Assembly: GCF_958450345.1 (NCBI RefSeq)
Contig: NC_088784.1
Location: 44,640,278 to 44,704,277 of the forward strand
Direction: 5' to 3'
Origin: Calliphora vicina
Taxonomy: Eukaryota > Arthropoda > Insecta > Diptera > Calliphoridae
DNA: 64,000 nt
Shown here: piece after piece, positions 1 to 11,021 of the stretch
How the letters are laid out: every line of letters starts with the position of its first letter
Position numbering within the stretch: the stretch's first letter is position 1
Translations under genes and position numbers: made by a program
The notes under the pieces: generated by a model
Seen by the model: only the letters and a program-made list of their open reading frames with translations
Told to the model about the DNA's origin: nothing
The model's database searches: none

Positions 1-2699
1 GTTAATTTCTGAGACACACCTTACAAATAGATACAACTTTAATATTCCAGGATTTTCATTCCATAACACAAATCATCCCGACGGAAAAGCTCATGGTGGT
101 ACTGGTATCTTGATTAAAAGCCGTTTAAAACATTATGCCCTAGATGAATTTTCAAAAGAATATATGCAAGCAACTTCCATACGACTGGAATGTTCATTTG
201 GAAATCTTACAGTGAGTTCCATATATTGCCCCCCACGATTTTCGATGACTAAGGACAAATTTGAAGAATTCTTTGAAACTCTAGGAGATCGTTTCCTGGC
301 ATGTGGTGATTACAATGCGAAACACATATACTGGGGTTCACGGCTAATTAACCCTAGAGGAAGACAGCTCTACAAAGCCCTAGTTGACAGTAGGAATTGC
401 CTGGATGTCATATCCCCTGGCCAACCAACATACTGGCCTACTGATCCTAGGAAAATTCCTGACCTTATAGACTTTGCCATATCCAGAAATGTAGATCGAA
501 ATTCAATATCTACGGAAATATCTTTTGATTTATCTTCCGACCATTCACCCGTAATAGTCACCTATTATGGGAAAAATATACCAAAATCTCCTGAAAATAT
601 TCCGTTTTACAAAACAAATTGGCTTAAATACAGAAAGTTTATCAGTAGCCATATCCACACAAATCCAAATATACAGTGTGAGGGAGAGATAAACGAATGC
701 GTCAATGACTTCACGTCATTAATTATTTCGGCTCTGGATCATTCAAGGATCGAGATCTCTAGAAAGCCAAAAATGCATATTTCCAATTCAGATATTGAAC
801 GATTGCTTCTCGAAAAGAGAAAGCTTAGAAGAGAATGGCAACAAAATAGATCACCTGCTGCAAAGCAGAGGCTGTCCATCGCTACTAGAAGACTGAAGAG
901 AGCCCTTTGTTTAGAAGAGGATCGCAGAAACGAAAGATACATTGAGAGTTTGACGAATACTACACATACGAACTTTTCTCTTTGGAAAGCCACACGTAAC
1001 ATCAAACCACCGGTAGAGGGAAAAACTCCGTTGAGAAAATCTGACGGTAATTGGGCAAGAAATGATAAGGACAAAGCATTAATTTTTGCCGAGCACCTAC
1101 GTAATGTATTTAAGCCAAATCCACCCAACAATGATTTTGTACTGGAAAATCCTCCTGTTCACGAGACAGCGGATGATCATATCAGAGTAAGTCCCGAGGA
1201 CGTTCGAAAAGTTATCAAAAATAACACAAATACAAAAAAATCTCCAGGATATGACAAAATTACGCCATCCATGATTAAAAACCTACCGAATATAGCTATA
1301 ATCGTGCTATCTGTATTGTTTTCTGCGATCATTAGACTAGGCGTTTTCCCAACTAATTGGAAAATTGCTCAGATCATAATGATACCTAAACCAGGAAAAG
1401 ATTTAACAATGCCGTCTTCATACAGACCTATAAGTCTACTGCCATGCATATCAAAGTTATTTGAGAAAGTATTGCAATGTAAAATTATTCCATACTTAAA
1501 TAACCAAAATATTATCCCAGTTCATCAATTTGGTTTTCGTGAACAACATGGAACCATTGAACAAGTTAATCGATTGACTGGAGAGATCAGAAAATCTTTT
1601 GAAAATAAAAAATACTGCTGTGCTATCTTTTTGGACATCGCCCAGGCCTTCGACAAGGTGTGGCATAAGGGGTTAATTCACAAAATTAAGTGTCTACTGC
1701 CACCAAGTACGCATCGATTGCTGGAGTCATACATATCAGACCGAGTTTTTAGAGTGAAATATTGCGATTATGTAACAGGAAATTATGAAATTAAAGCTGG
1801 TGTTCCACAGGGAAGTGTTCTCGGACCAACACTTTATTTGATATATACTTCTGACTTGCCTGTGTGTGATAGACTTACCATATCAACTTTCGCTGATGAT
1901 ACGGCAATACTTAGCTCACATGCAGATCCGCAGGTAGCTTCTACGAAATTGGCAAATTATCTGAGACTCGTGGAGATATGGTTGAATAACTGGAGAATAC
2001 GAGTAAATGAACTCAAAAGTAAACACATCACATTTACTCTCAGAAGGGGTGATTGTCCACCTATCACACTAAATAACATAAACATTCCACAGACAGATAC
2101 TGTTACATACCTTGGTATTCACTTGGATAGACGACTTACTTGGCGTCGTCATATAGAAGCCAAGAGACTTCACATGAAGTTAAGAGCCTCTAGCCTTCAC
2201 TGGTTACTCAATCACCAATCAAAATTAAGCCTTGACTATAAAGTCATCCTGTATAAATGTGTTTTAAAACCAATCTGGACATATGGAATCCAATTGTGGG
2301 GAACGGCCAGTAATTCCAGTATTGAACTTATACAGAGGGCCCAATCGAGAATTCTTAGGATAATGACAGGTGCACCTTGGTACATAAGAAATGAGAACAT
2401 CCATAGAGACCTACAAGTACCGTTGGTTAAAGACGAATTCAAGAATGTCCGTGAGAAATACATCATGAAATTGTGGAACCACCCGAACCCGCTTGCAAGA
2501 CATCTCACACAGACCCAAACAAGATCAAGGCTTCGTAGAGCCGATCTACCACCCCGCTAAGATGTGGCCCTTATGAACATCAACGCTCCCGTCAGAGAGC
2601 ATTTAGTTTTAATTTTAGTTATAAGATTTTATTACTTATTGTCAGGCCTAAGTAAGGCAGATTCGATAAATAAATAAACGTTAAAAAAAAAAAAAAAAA
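1..2699 (+). mobile_element. Jockey-clade non-LTR retrotransposon, 3' part
   Basis: The copy runs in from beyond the left edge and ends in a 3' UTR of about 120 bases, a short TAAATAAATAAA-like stretch and a pure A tract at 2683-2699, as expected of target-primed retrotransposition. The ORF2 frame is uninterrupted, so this is the youngest-looking LINE in the window. Its 5' end and left target duplication lie outside, so full length and truncation cannot be judged. Broken relatives occur at 37472-39899 (+), 47751-48310 (-) and 51144-51655 (-). Confidence 0.93.
2..2560 (+). CDS. Jockey ORF2: endonuclease plus reverse transcriptase, 5'-partial
   Basis: The frame is open from base 2 to the TAA at 2558-2560, about 852 codons; the first ATG (110) is internal. 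It encodes the retrotransposition enzyme that nicks target DNA and reverse-transcribes the element RNA. The N-terminal EEP-type endonuclease shows LISETHL at the edge, FLACGDYNAKH, and the DLIDFAIS and SSDHSP blocks that carry the late catalytic Asp/His residues. The RT follows with SYRPISLL, HQFGFR, LDIAQAFDKVWH (first Asp, near residue 509 counted from 110), AGVPQGSVLGP and FADDTAIL (near residue 594). The end has the Jockey-typical YGIQLWGTAS, APWYIRN and NPLARHL segments. Jockey ORF2 is usually around 900 residues, so only the first few dozen residues are missing off-window. No frameshift is seen. No RNase H domain is visible, which agrees with the Jockey clade. Confidence 0.95.
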   Translation, partial: LISETHLTNRYNFNIPGFSFHNTNHPDGKAHGGTGILIKSRLKHYALDEFSKEYMQATSIRLECSFGNLTVSSIYCPPRFSMTKDKFEEFFETLGDRFLACGDYNAKHIYWGSRLINPRGRQLYKALVDSRNCLDVISPGQPTYWPTDPRKIPDLIDFAISRNVDRNSISTEISFDLSSDHSPVIVTYYGKNIPKSPENIPFYKTNWLKYRKFISSHIHTNPNIQCEGEINECVNDFTSLIISALDHSRIEISRKPKMHISNSDIERLLLEKRKLRREWQQNRSPAAKQRLSIATRRLKRALCLEEDRRNERYIESLTNTTHTNFSLWKATRNIKPPVEGKTPLRKSDGNWARNDKDKALIFAEHLRNVFKPNPPNNDFVLENPPVHETADDHIRVSPEDVRKVIKNNTNTKKSPGYDKITPSMIKNLPNIAIIVLSVLFSAIIRLGVFPTNWKIAQIIMIPKPGKDLTMPSSYRPISLLPCISKLFEKVLQCKIIPYLNNQNIIPVHQFGFREQHGTIEQVNRLTGEIRKSFENKKYCCAIFLDIAQAFDKVWHKGLIHKIKCLLPPSTHRLLESYISDRVFRVKYCDYVTGNYEIKAGVPQGSVLGPTLYLIYTSDLPVCDRLTISTFADDTAILSSHADPQVASTKLANYLRLVEIWLNNWRIRVNELKSKHITFTLRRGDCPPITLNNINIPQTDTVTYLGIHLDRRLTWRRHIEAKRLHMKLRASSLHWLLNHQSKLSLDYKVILYKCVLKPIWTYGIQLWGTASNSSIELIQRAQSRILRIMTGAPWYIRNENIHRDLQVPLVKDEFKNVREKYIMKLWNHPNPLARHLTQTQTRSRLRRADLPPR

Positions 2700-2759
2700 T
2701 TCTTTACAATCTTTTATTTATTAAAACTTTTTTGGATTTTTCGACTTTGATGATTTGCC

Positions 2760-2888
2760 TGGCATGGATAGGCTTTTCAACTAGTAATATGGATATTTTT
2801 GTCGAAAATTTCTATTTAGCTGGACAAATTAAATTTTAGCTTGAAACTGGACAAGCATCAAAACAGCTGGTCAATCCAGCCCGGACTG
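2760..2888. repeat. End fragment of a CTGGACAA-type hAT-like repeat
   Basis: The stretch with TTTCTATTTAGCTGGACAAAT and CAATCCAGCCCGG is closely similar to 10066-10176, the right end of the element at 9061-10182. Only this end is present here. It separates the Jockey poly(A) from the LOA-type pseudogene. Confidence 0.55.
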
Positions 2889-2889
2889 T

Positions 2890-4380
2890 ATGCCGACTAT
2901 CCGAAGAGGTAGTAATAAGAACCCTGAGATAACACATTCCAGAAGGACGTATGGTAAACTGTTCAATGAGGCAAAGAGGATGGAAAACTGGTCAGCATAC
3001 AAATACTCATTGAATCATTTTAAGAACCTGACAAGGAACCCGAAAAGGAAAGCCGTTAAAAAATTCTGTGGCGGCGTGGAAGTATACTCTGAGACCAACT
3101 GATTGGCCAGACGGCATCATCCCTGCTGATCTTTAGAAGAACTAATATATAGTGGTACCATGGCTCACTAATATATAGCGTGTATCAGATGCATGGTGGA
3201 CGAGATGTAGAGTCGTCTTCATTCCAAAAGGAGGCATGGCGACTCACATTAAAGCTGCTAAAACCCATAGCTAGGGTAATTTAAGTACACTTCAGTATGA
3301 CTATTCCAATAGAACTCAGTATTCTCGTGTTGCCTTCCTGAATATAGAAGGTGTTTTTAAAAATATCAGGTACAATGCTATCCTAACTGCGGTGGAGGGA
3401 CTTGGGATTGACATATGTATACACCGAATCGTCGAAAAGATACTTGGCAACAGAGTCATATGTGCAACGCTAGGTGGCGTCAGTTCTGTACTATCACCAC
3501 TTCTGCGGAATGGGGCTATTAGTACCCAAAAGATGAAATCAATCCTCGCAAGAAGTTATAAAATCGATAGCTTTTGAACCCCTAGACTGAATGGAATTTG
3601 TCTTGAGATCAGGGATCAGGGCAAAATGTCTTAGCATCATTCTAGATAAAAGATTATCCTGGAACCTGAATATTCAGAACAAGATTAACAAGGCCTATGT
3701 GGCCTTGCGCAAGAGCGCAATTGTTACTAACTGGGGAATTGGGCCGAAGGGTATTTGGATCTTTAAAACAGCTGATAAACCCAGCTGATAACAGCTTTAA
3801 AACAGCTGATAAACCCATTTTATGGAGTATTGGTGTGGTTACATTCCTTGGAGAAAGCAGCTCACCGGAAGGCCATTGAAACGGTTCTAAGAACTGATGG
3901 CAATACGGAAAACAGGCACTGTAAGGTCTACTTCTTCTAAAGCACTTTTTACCATTTTAAACTGGCTACTGGTAAGGACCTTGGGTACTCAAAGATATTA
4001 GACTGCTATGGGAACGTCCAAAGAAATGTCGATTACTGCACCACAAAACAATTTTTTGACATCAAATCAGTTGTATGGAAAAAATATGTTGTTCGAATTT
4101 GAAGGGCGCCGGCCGGAATATTGTGACACAAGGTCTTTACCATATTTTGGCGAATGAGCCCAATTTCCTTACTGTTATGAATTTTAATTAAAACCTATAC
4201 AGAATCTTATAAGTAAATAAGCTATTACTAAAATCGGACTGCGCGGACTCTAGGCGGAATGACGGCTCTAAAATGGAGAGAAATAGCGAGTCATTCTAAG
4301 ATAACGCTTACATGGGAACCTGGACACTATAGAAATCAGGGTAATTGCATAGCAGTCGAATTGGCCAAAAGGGTAACGAT
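2890..4380 (+). pseudogene. Decayed LOA-type LINE ORF2 (RT to RNase H)
   Basis: Short conserved blocks appear in order but in shifting frames: GKLFNEAKRMENW at 2952, an SPDG-like block at 3096-3125, a TRC..VFIPKGG block at 3205-3235, VAFLNIEGVF at 3333, VLSPLL at 3487, the KCLSIILDKRLSWNLN block at 3623, and an RNase H remnant WEPGHYRNQGN at 4314 followed by ELAKR. Each block aligns in order with the better LOA copy on the minus strand at 23804-26500. Many stops and deletions separate them, so this is a dead copy. A stretch at about 4125-4235 is a foreign repeat also seen at 56250-56350. A 19-bp motif containing CAGCTGATAA is locally duplicated at 3768-3813. Confidence 0.8.
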
Positions 4381-4599
4381 GATGGCTGAGGAGGCTATTG
4401 ATCCCATTTCTGGTATTTCGTGCATATGATTTTTTATAAAAGATTTCGTTATATTTTTATAATTATCATACATATTAAAAAAAGAACACCGACAAATATT
4501 TGAAAATATGGTATTATTTATTGTATTAACAAAAAAAAATTAAAAACAATACATTTATTAAAAATATTTAACATAAAAACGAAATTTCAAGAAAAATAA

Positions 4600-5030
4600 C
4601 CTCACAGATTATTTCGTGCACATCCCAGCAAAAATTTTGTGAATTTTTGTAATGACAACTAGTTATTTCATGTATTCTTTTATAAGGAGTGGACCCAGCA
4701 CATTATTTTATTTACTAGAATAAGTACTTATTTTTATACAGGCTGGTAATGAACTTTTGCATTTAGCACAGCTATCTAGTGTGTTTGACTGGAAAACGGG
4801 AGGTTAGTGGTTCGCCACCTGTCAAAGCCATTAATTTTTTTGTTCATATCATATTCATTTATATGCTGATGTTAAAACTATTGTTAACATCCAATAAAAT
4901 AACTCGTACATGGAGCAGTGAGTTAGCAGCTTGACTATCAAACACAAGCAAATAATGTGACTGTTCGATTCCCAAACAAGGCAATATTTTTTGTGTTTTT
5001 TTTTTAGCTACATATTCTTGTTGTGAATTT
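4600..5030. repeat. Fragment with CCCAGCAAAA terminus and tRNA-like B-box modules
   Basis: After 4623 comes CCCAGCAAAAATTTTG, the terminus also found at 40933-46385 and 37240-37249. Two tRNA-like modules follow, with GTGGTTCGCCACC near 4807 and CTGTTCGATTCCC near 4961, each preceded by a GACT..AA block. No complete tRNA cloverleaf can be folded by eye. I treat this as a fragment of the same family, nested in the Tc1-like element. Confidence 0.4.
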
Positions 5031-6600
5031 ACTACTTATTTCTCAACTGATTGTTTATTTGAGCATCACGCCTAAACGGCTGAACCGATTTTATTGAAAT
5101 TTGGAACATAGATAGATCCTTACTTGGAAGCGTAAGGATTTGGACCAGAAAGAGATTTAAAGGCGAAAAACCGGTAAAATTGGTACCTTTAGTTGTTAAA
5201 CAATCAAGAGTAAACGGCTGCACCGATTAATTGAAATTTGAAACATAGATATTCCTTTACTTGGAAGCAATAACATACTATATATGTTTTCTTAACTTGG
5301 ACCAAAAAAGAGGTCAAAATTTGTACCACCCAAACAAAGTAAATAGTTATTTTCGAATATCTGCAGAACTAATATTGTGACTATCTTCAAACTTTATACG
5401 AATGAATTTCGTATCACTGTTTGAAGTTTAACTAAAAATGGGACGGATCGGGACAGGGGCGTGACACCTCCCATACAAAATAAATAGTTATTTTCATATA
5501 TATGGTGAACTATAATTGTGGAAATCTTGAAATTTAGTTCGAATAGCACCCTTATCATTTTACATGGTTTGGCTGAAAATGGGCGGTCTTAAATTAGTGG
5601 GCGTGGCACCTTCCATACAAAGTAAATAGTATTTCGAATATCTGGAGAACTATAACTATAAAAGTCTTCAAACTTTACATGATTCAGTTTCTTCTTCATG
5701 AGGTTTAACCAAAAATGGGAGTGATCGAACAGGGGGTGAGTCACCTACCAAAAAACTAAATAGTTATTTCTAAACATCTTCAGAACTCTAATTGCAAAAA
5801 TTTGTATGAATTAATTTCTCATCACTGTACGGAGTTTAGCTAAACATGGCTGGGATAGGAACGGTTGGTGTGGGCCCTTCCATACAAAGTACTTAATCAA
5901 TTTTGTATTTCTGGATAACTAAAATTGCAAGACTCTTCAAATTGTGTCCGAAATATATTTTTATAATTTTACTTAATTTTTTGTCTAAAACTGGGCGTGT
6001 TATTAATAGTGGACATGGAACTTAACATACAAAATAATTAGATATTATCGAATACCTGTTGAACTGTATTAGAGAGAGTCGTAAAAATTGTATGGATTTA
6101 TTTCGTTACCTTGGTATGTAGTTGGCTGAAAATGTGCTGGATTGTATCAGTTATTTTCGAGTATTTGGAGAATAATAAAAGTCTCTAAGATTAGTACCAC
6201 TGTACGAAGTTTAGCAAAAAATGGGCGAGATCGAAACAGAGGGTGTAGCACCTTCATTACAAAGAAAATTGTAATGACGTCTTACATATAAAGAATATAG
6301 TGATAATTGAATATCTGGAGAATTATAATAGTTAAAGTAATGAGTTATTTTGTATATAAATATTCAAATACCAAGTGAATGTAATTGTAAGAGTCTTTAA
6401 ACTTTGTGTAAATTTCGTTGATGCCAATGTCCTGTTATGCCAGAAATTAAGAAGGGACGTGCCCCCTCCAATACAAAGTAAATATGTATTATCGAATATC
6501 TGGAGAACTCTAATATTGCAAAAACTGGTTCTGTCTTCTAAATTTTTATAAATAGCTTTCATATCATTGTAAGGAGTCTGACTAAAAATAGGCGAATGTC
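5030..6600. repeat. Degenerate tandem repeat, period about 140 bp
   Basis: Roughly nine diverged units share the order CATACAAAGTAAATAGTTAT, CGAATATCTGGAGAACT, GTCTTCAAACTTT, TCACTGTACGAAGTTTA and ATGGGCG..GGCGTGGCACC. Unit starts fall near 5320, 5470, 5611, 5750, 5880, 6025, 6150, 6255 and 6470. The block at 5060-5300 has two further units of another type with ACGGCTGAACCGATTTTATT, a motif often seen in insect Helitron-like and LINE-derived repeats. No coding capacity is seen; the small reading frames here are chance. Confidence 0.65.
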
Positions 6601-6743
6601 TTAAAAAAAGCTTCAAGATTTTTTAAAATCACAGGATATTTTTTATACCTTCAACGGCATAGTATGCAATTAATCACAAACTGGAAATTCCGGTACTAAT
6701 TATATTCATTTATTTGCTTATAAAATCTTTAAATTTTACTTCG

Positions 6744-6778
6744 ACAGGGGTAGCGAAGCGCACCTTGTCAAGCTAGTT
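6744..6778 (+). other. Helitron-like 3' terminus: hairpin plus CTAG
   Basis: GACAGGGGTAGCGAAGCGCA followed by CCTTGTCAAGCTAGT can form an imperfect hairpin (GACAGG against CCTTGTC) a few bases ahead of CTAG|T. That is the arrangement of a Helitron 3' end: a GC-rich hairpin, then CTRR, inserted before T. The tandem repeat just upstream would be its body. The 5' TC end was not located, so the assignment is tentative. Confidence 0.45.
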
Positions 6779-6799
6779 TTATTCATATTTTAAAGAACA

Positions 6800-7063
6800 C
6801 TAATATTTTGTGGGATATCCCTTTTGTTTTAAAACTGATTTAAGTCTAGATTGCATAGAGTTAACCTGTTTTCGTGTATATTGCGTCGTTATCTTCTGCC
6901 ATTCATGTTGGAGTGAATTTTTTAAGTCCTGCTTATTATTTATCTGATGTTTTCCAATATTTCTCTCAAGAAAACTCCACAAATTCTAAATAACATTGAT
7001 ATTTGATGGTTAAGCTGGAGTTTTAAAGATGTTGGGACAGTTAAAAATAATCCATGTTCGTAG
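6800..7063 (-). pseudogene. Tc1-type transposase, C-terminal remnant
   Basis: On the minus strand, from 7063 down to the stop just below 6803, a frame reads FNCPNIFKTPA, then NLWSFLERNIGKH, and ends LKQKGYPTKY. This is the end of a DD34E Tc1-family transposase. The conserved IENLW glutamate, the last catalytic residue, is replaced by an in-frame stop, and a second stop interrupts the A.SPD segment. A short inverted duplicate of the same C-terminal coding sequence (SMQSRLKS) lies at 7207-7243 beside the right terminus, so the right arm was rearranged. Confidence 0.75.
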
Positions 7064-7428
7064 AAGTTGCGATCGTGTTTACAGTTGCAAATTGAAAGCA
7101 AGATAAAATTAAATTTTATCAACAAATTAAATCTTTTTGTTATGTTTGGCGAAAACCAAATACGGAACTGCAACTCAAAAATCTACGTGGCTCTGTAAAC
7201 ACGATGGAGGTTAACTCTATGCAATCTAGACTTAAATCAGTTTAAAAAAGCATTTTTCTTGAAATTTCGTTTTTATGTCAAATCTTTTTAATAAATGTAT
7301 TGTTTTTAATTTTTTTTGTTAATACAATAAATAATACCATGTTTTCAAATATTTGTCGGTGTTCTTTTTTGTAAGATAATTATAAAAATATAACGAAATC
7401 TTTTATAAAAAATCATATGCACGGAATA

Positions 7429-7888
7429 AGCTGTAAGCCATTGTATATGAAAAAGTACAGGATAAGTTTGCATATTTATGGCAAAATAAACCCTAGATTC
7501 TATATTTTTTCTTTAAATTTTGAAGTTTAATTCCACGCTATTGAGGTAAAACCGTTATAAAAAAGGTTTTCAATGAAAATCTAATAGTTAAAATATCTCG
7601 AAAATATTTGCTGTACCAAAATTATATATTGCAAAATGTGGTATTTTTGCCTGTCGAGTAGTGTTTATATCGCCCTAATATCTACATAATATTTTAAAAA
7701 CAATGCTTTAAATGATGGTAAGCTACTACATATGTATGTATACGTTTCATTTAATATTTGCGCTAAGATTTTGGCAATAATGCCAACATTAAGCACTAGC
7801 ACTTTTAGGCTTTTCAATTGTAAGAGTCGCGAGAACTACTAAATTGTGTATAGGAGTGCCTGAGTATCTCATGAAAATAAATCCATGC
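7429..7888. other. AT-rich spacer, nothing recognised
   Basis: No reading frame, RNA gene or clear repeat is visible in this stretch. It is AT-rich with short homopolymers. Confidence 0.5.
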
Positions 7889-8550
7889 CAGGGATGGCAA
7901 TTAGCATTTTGAATTTTGTATCAATCATATAAATAAAATGTATGATTTAGACCTTCACGGTACCATTTTTATTATTTAATAAATAACAATAAAACTTAAC
8001 AAAAAAACCTACATAAAAATTCAAGTGTACATTTTTTGGCATGTATTTGTAGTTGCAGTATCAATATTATTTGTTAATATATGGACAGTATTTTTTGTAT
8101 CACAATAAATTTCATCAATAGGAACATTATTTTGGGAAAGGCTAACAGTTGGTACGAGAATATCACAATTATCTACACCATGCTATTTGCCGAAATAGGA
8201 AAGTTATCCTTGGTAAAAATATATGTATTACATTTCCAAATTTAGTAGATTCATTATTTTAAGAATTCTTTGATGAAATAGAAATGTTATCTTCTAAGAC
8301 CGGTTTATACTGCATTTGGGCTCAAAATCATTTAATGTGAAATAATAATTAAGCAGCTCTCAATGTTCGATAAATCGCAGAACACCTTATTTTTGTGATA
8401 TCCATCTTGTTGATGCATTAGTTCGGTTAAATGTATAACTTTTATTCGGAATACCAAATTTTTAAACTGCTTTGTAGAATTTTCAGAGTCGAACATGTAG
8501 AATTTTTTATTTTGTTTTGTATATGATTAAAATTTCATTTACCATCTCTG
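7889..8550 (-). mobile_element. Degenerate hAT remnant
   Basis: The ends CAGGGATGGCAATTAGCAT and, inverted, CAGAGATGGTAAATGAAAT form imperfect hAT-like termini. The flanking octamers do not match, so the duplication is lost or the ends are misjudged. On the minus strand a frame from about 8480 reads KFGIPNKSYTFNRTNAS, resembling the hAT block around the second catalytic Asp (..ITLDNASNN), with the Asp position changed. Another frame at 8010-8185 stays open for about 50 codons ending CQKMYT. It is a dead copy. Confidence 0.55.
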
Positions 8551-9060
8551 ATATGGATATACATACATACCTACATACTGTTACTGTATATTAAGGTAAA
8601 ATATATTGTACATCTATGTAAAGTTTATATACACTTCTTTTATAAGGTACCATTACACGAAATGTTTTTCATGTTGTGTGTGGTGTTATTGCCTTAATAT
8701 CGTTTAGGCAATGTATTTTTATACAAAAATACACTTTTAAAGGGTAAAATAGAGAAAAACGTTTTAATATTCATCCAATTGGCTTTATTAATTAAATAAT
8801 TTTATGACATTAATGTTTAAATAAGATTTCGCGGCTAGCGCATACATGGTGTAATCTGGAGATCTAATTTTCACACACCCTTCGCGGCAATAACGCCGAA
8901 ATACTCTCTTCCAAGTGCTTGAACTTTTAATATCCCCAGATAAAATAATCAAATGCCGCCAAAAATGTTTATCTCAATAACTTCATTGTATCGTAAGCTT
9001 ATGACACTATCCTACTGATACCACATGGCTGCAATACTAATACATGCTTTCCAATTTTAG
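8551..9060. other. AT-rich spacer, nothing recognised
   Basis: No coding signal or bounded repeat could be supported. A CAATAACGCCGAAATACTC stretch near 8885 is locally richer in GC but has no recognised identity. Confidence 0.4.
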
Positions 9061-10182
9061 TAGGGATGCCAGATTCAGATTCGCAAAAAGATGGATATTG
9101 GGCTTTAAAAAGCTGGACAAATCAATAAAACTGGACATTAAAATAATGTCTGAGGAAATGTTAATATTTTTGTAATCAAAATATATATGTATTACACTGT
9201 GCGACAGTGAAAAAAAAATCGGAAAACGACCTGGCGTTGAGTACATACAAATTTTGTAAAAAATTTTCAGAAACACCCTCTAATTCTGAAGTTATTCCAA
9301 AAAACCGTTTTCAGTGATGTTCGTCAACATAACGAACAGTAACTCAGTCAGTTTTTGTCCGATTTTAATTTTTTAATGGGTTTAGAAAAAACTGATTAAG
9401 CTTTAATATTATTTTGTGCATACATGTTAATTTCTTTGCCTTTCCGTAACTGTTTAAAACTTTGAAATCGGTCCAAAAATCTGTGAGTTAGAGGTACTAA
9501 TGTACAACGAACTACAGCAAAACAGTAACTGTAACTTTTGAGGGCGTTTAAAAATCTTTGAAAGGGGTATTTGTATGTCCTCACTTGATCGCTTTACAAG
9601 TTTAATGTAATAAATTAAATATTAAAAGCACTGCCACTTTATTTCGTTTTTGAGCTTACGGATTTGGCCAATTCCAAACCTTTAGAGATTTGTAAACAAT
9701 TTTGAAAATCTGTACAAGATTCTTCTAAATTTGTTCGTATTAATATTTCAGCTCAAACCAAGTCCAATGACATTCGGTTTCTTTCTTTAGTATATAGATT
9801 GTTTAAAATAAGAAAAACTCTTTCACAAAAAGCTTTGCTTACTGCTATTACAAAAACGAAACTTACGAATCTAAAACTGTACAAAAGTCATTCTAAAGAG
9901 TTATAAATTCCTGCATTATGTTTTGCATAAAATATAAAAATGCTTCTGATAATCCTTTACGTTTACATTTTTCTTCATTATCAGAAATTCCATATGACAC
10001 GTGTTTCCATTAAACTGTTTTTCATAAGTTATTACTGCGGACTAATTAGTAGTAAGTAAATTTTCATTTATGGATATTATTGTCCAAAATTTCTATTTAG
10101 CTGGACAAATTCAATTTTAGCATGAAACTGGCTTCAAAAAAGCTGCACAATCCAGCCAAGTCCAGCCCGGCTGGCAACCATA
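9061..10182. mobile_element. hAT-like CTGGACAA repeat, possibly composite
   Basis: Left end TAGGGATGCCAG and inverted right end TATGGTTGCCAG match at 10 of 12 positions. CTGGACAA occurs near both ends (9112 and 10100), as subterminal hAT motifs often do. The flanking octamers match at only 5 of 8, so the boundaries are provisional. The middle, from about 9195 (ACACTGTGCGACAGTG) to 9750, looks like a separate unclassified repeat. No transposase is recognisable. Confidence 0.45.
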
Positions 10183-11013
10183 CAATTGAGGCATGAAAAG
10201 TTAGTAAGCATGTCCCTATACCGCTCACCGCTGACTGTAACGTATTGATCATCGTTATTTGTTTTTCTAGTTCAGAGATGTCCAAAGCTAAAACTGTGTG
10301 TTGGTGAGCGAAAAAGAGATTCACTGAAAGAAAAGTTTAGTGAACTATATAAAAAATGCCAATATTATTAAAGCTTTATTTATTAATAATCATCAAGTCA
10401 ACAAATTGTCGGCGACATATTATCATAGCTCATTAATGGAGGGTTCGATATTAATAATTTTCGACAAATCTGTAAATATTTAAAAAAATTACGTTGTTTT
10501 GATTAAAATCATTTCAAATCTGAAAAAAATTGTTCGCAGAAGTAAATTGAGGTGAAAAACCAGACAAATCTGCAATAATTTTTTAAAGTTCGAAATATAT
10601 TAAACAATCCAAATATTTCTTTCAGTGATCATGAACAAAAATTTAAAATAAAAAATAGTAATACATCCGCTTAGCTGTTCATTCGTCGCTGTCTCAATGA
10701 CTACTAAATCAAAGAGAATAAGAATGTATGTGGTTAGCTTGCACAATTGTGCTATGAAATGGGCTTCTCTGTTCTAGATGTACATAATAGCTTGAGGATT
10801 ATCTTCGCTCCAAATGCGGCAATTCTGTTTATTAACATAGCCCGAAGTCATATTTAAACATTAATGACATAAAATTATCTAATTAATAAAGTCAGCTGGA
10901 TGGATTTTAAAAACGTTTTTCTCTGTTTTATTTCAATTCAAAGTTCTATGTCTCTGTAAAAACACCATTTAAAATTCATACACTATTTATACACCAGCGG
11001 AATCTTCCAGTAA
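10183..11013. other. Spacer without recognised genes
   Basis: The only longer frame (10097-10324, minus) overlaps the repeat end to its left and has no family resemblance. The sequence is AT-rich and unassigned. Confidence 0.4.
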
Positions 11014-11021
11014 TTTCCAGT

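Larger units (their letters stand above)
4416..7426. mobile_element. Tc1/mariner-like element with 185-bp inverted termini
   Basis: Bases 4416-4599 and 7247-7426 are inverted repeats of about 185 bp, nearly identical, starting TTTCGTGCATATGATTTTT and TTCCGTGCATATGATTTTT. Both ends abut TA (4414-4415 and 7427-7428), the Tc1/mariner target duplication. The interior carries a Tc1-type transposase C-terminal remnant (6800-7063), but most of it is foreign repeat material. The element is inserted just after the LOA pseudogene. Confidence 0.82.
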
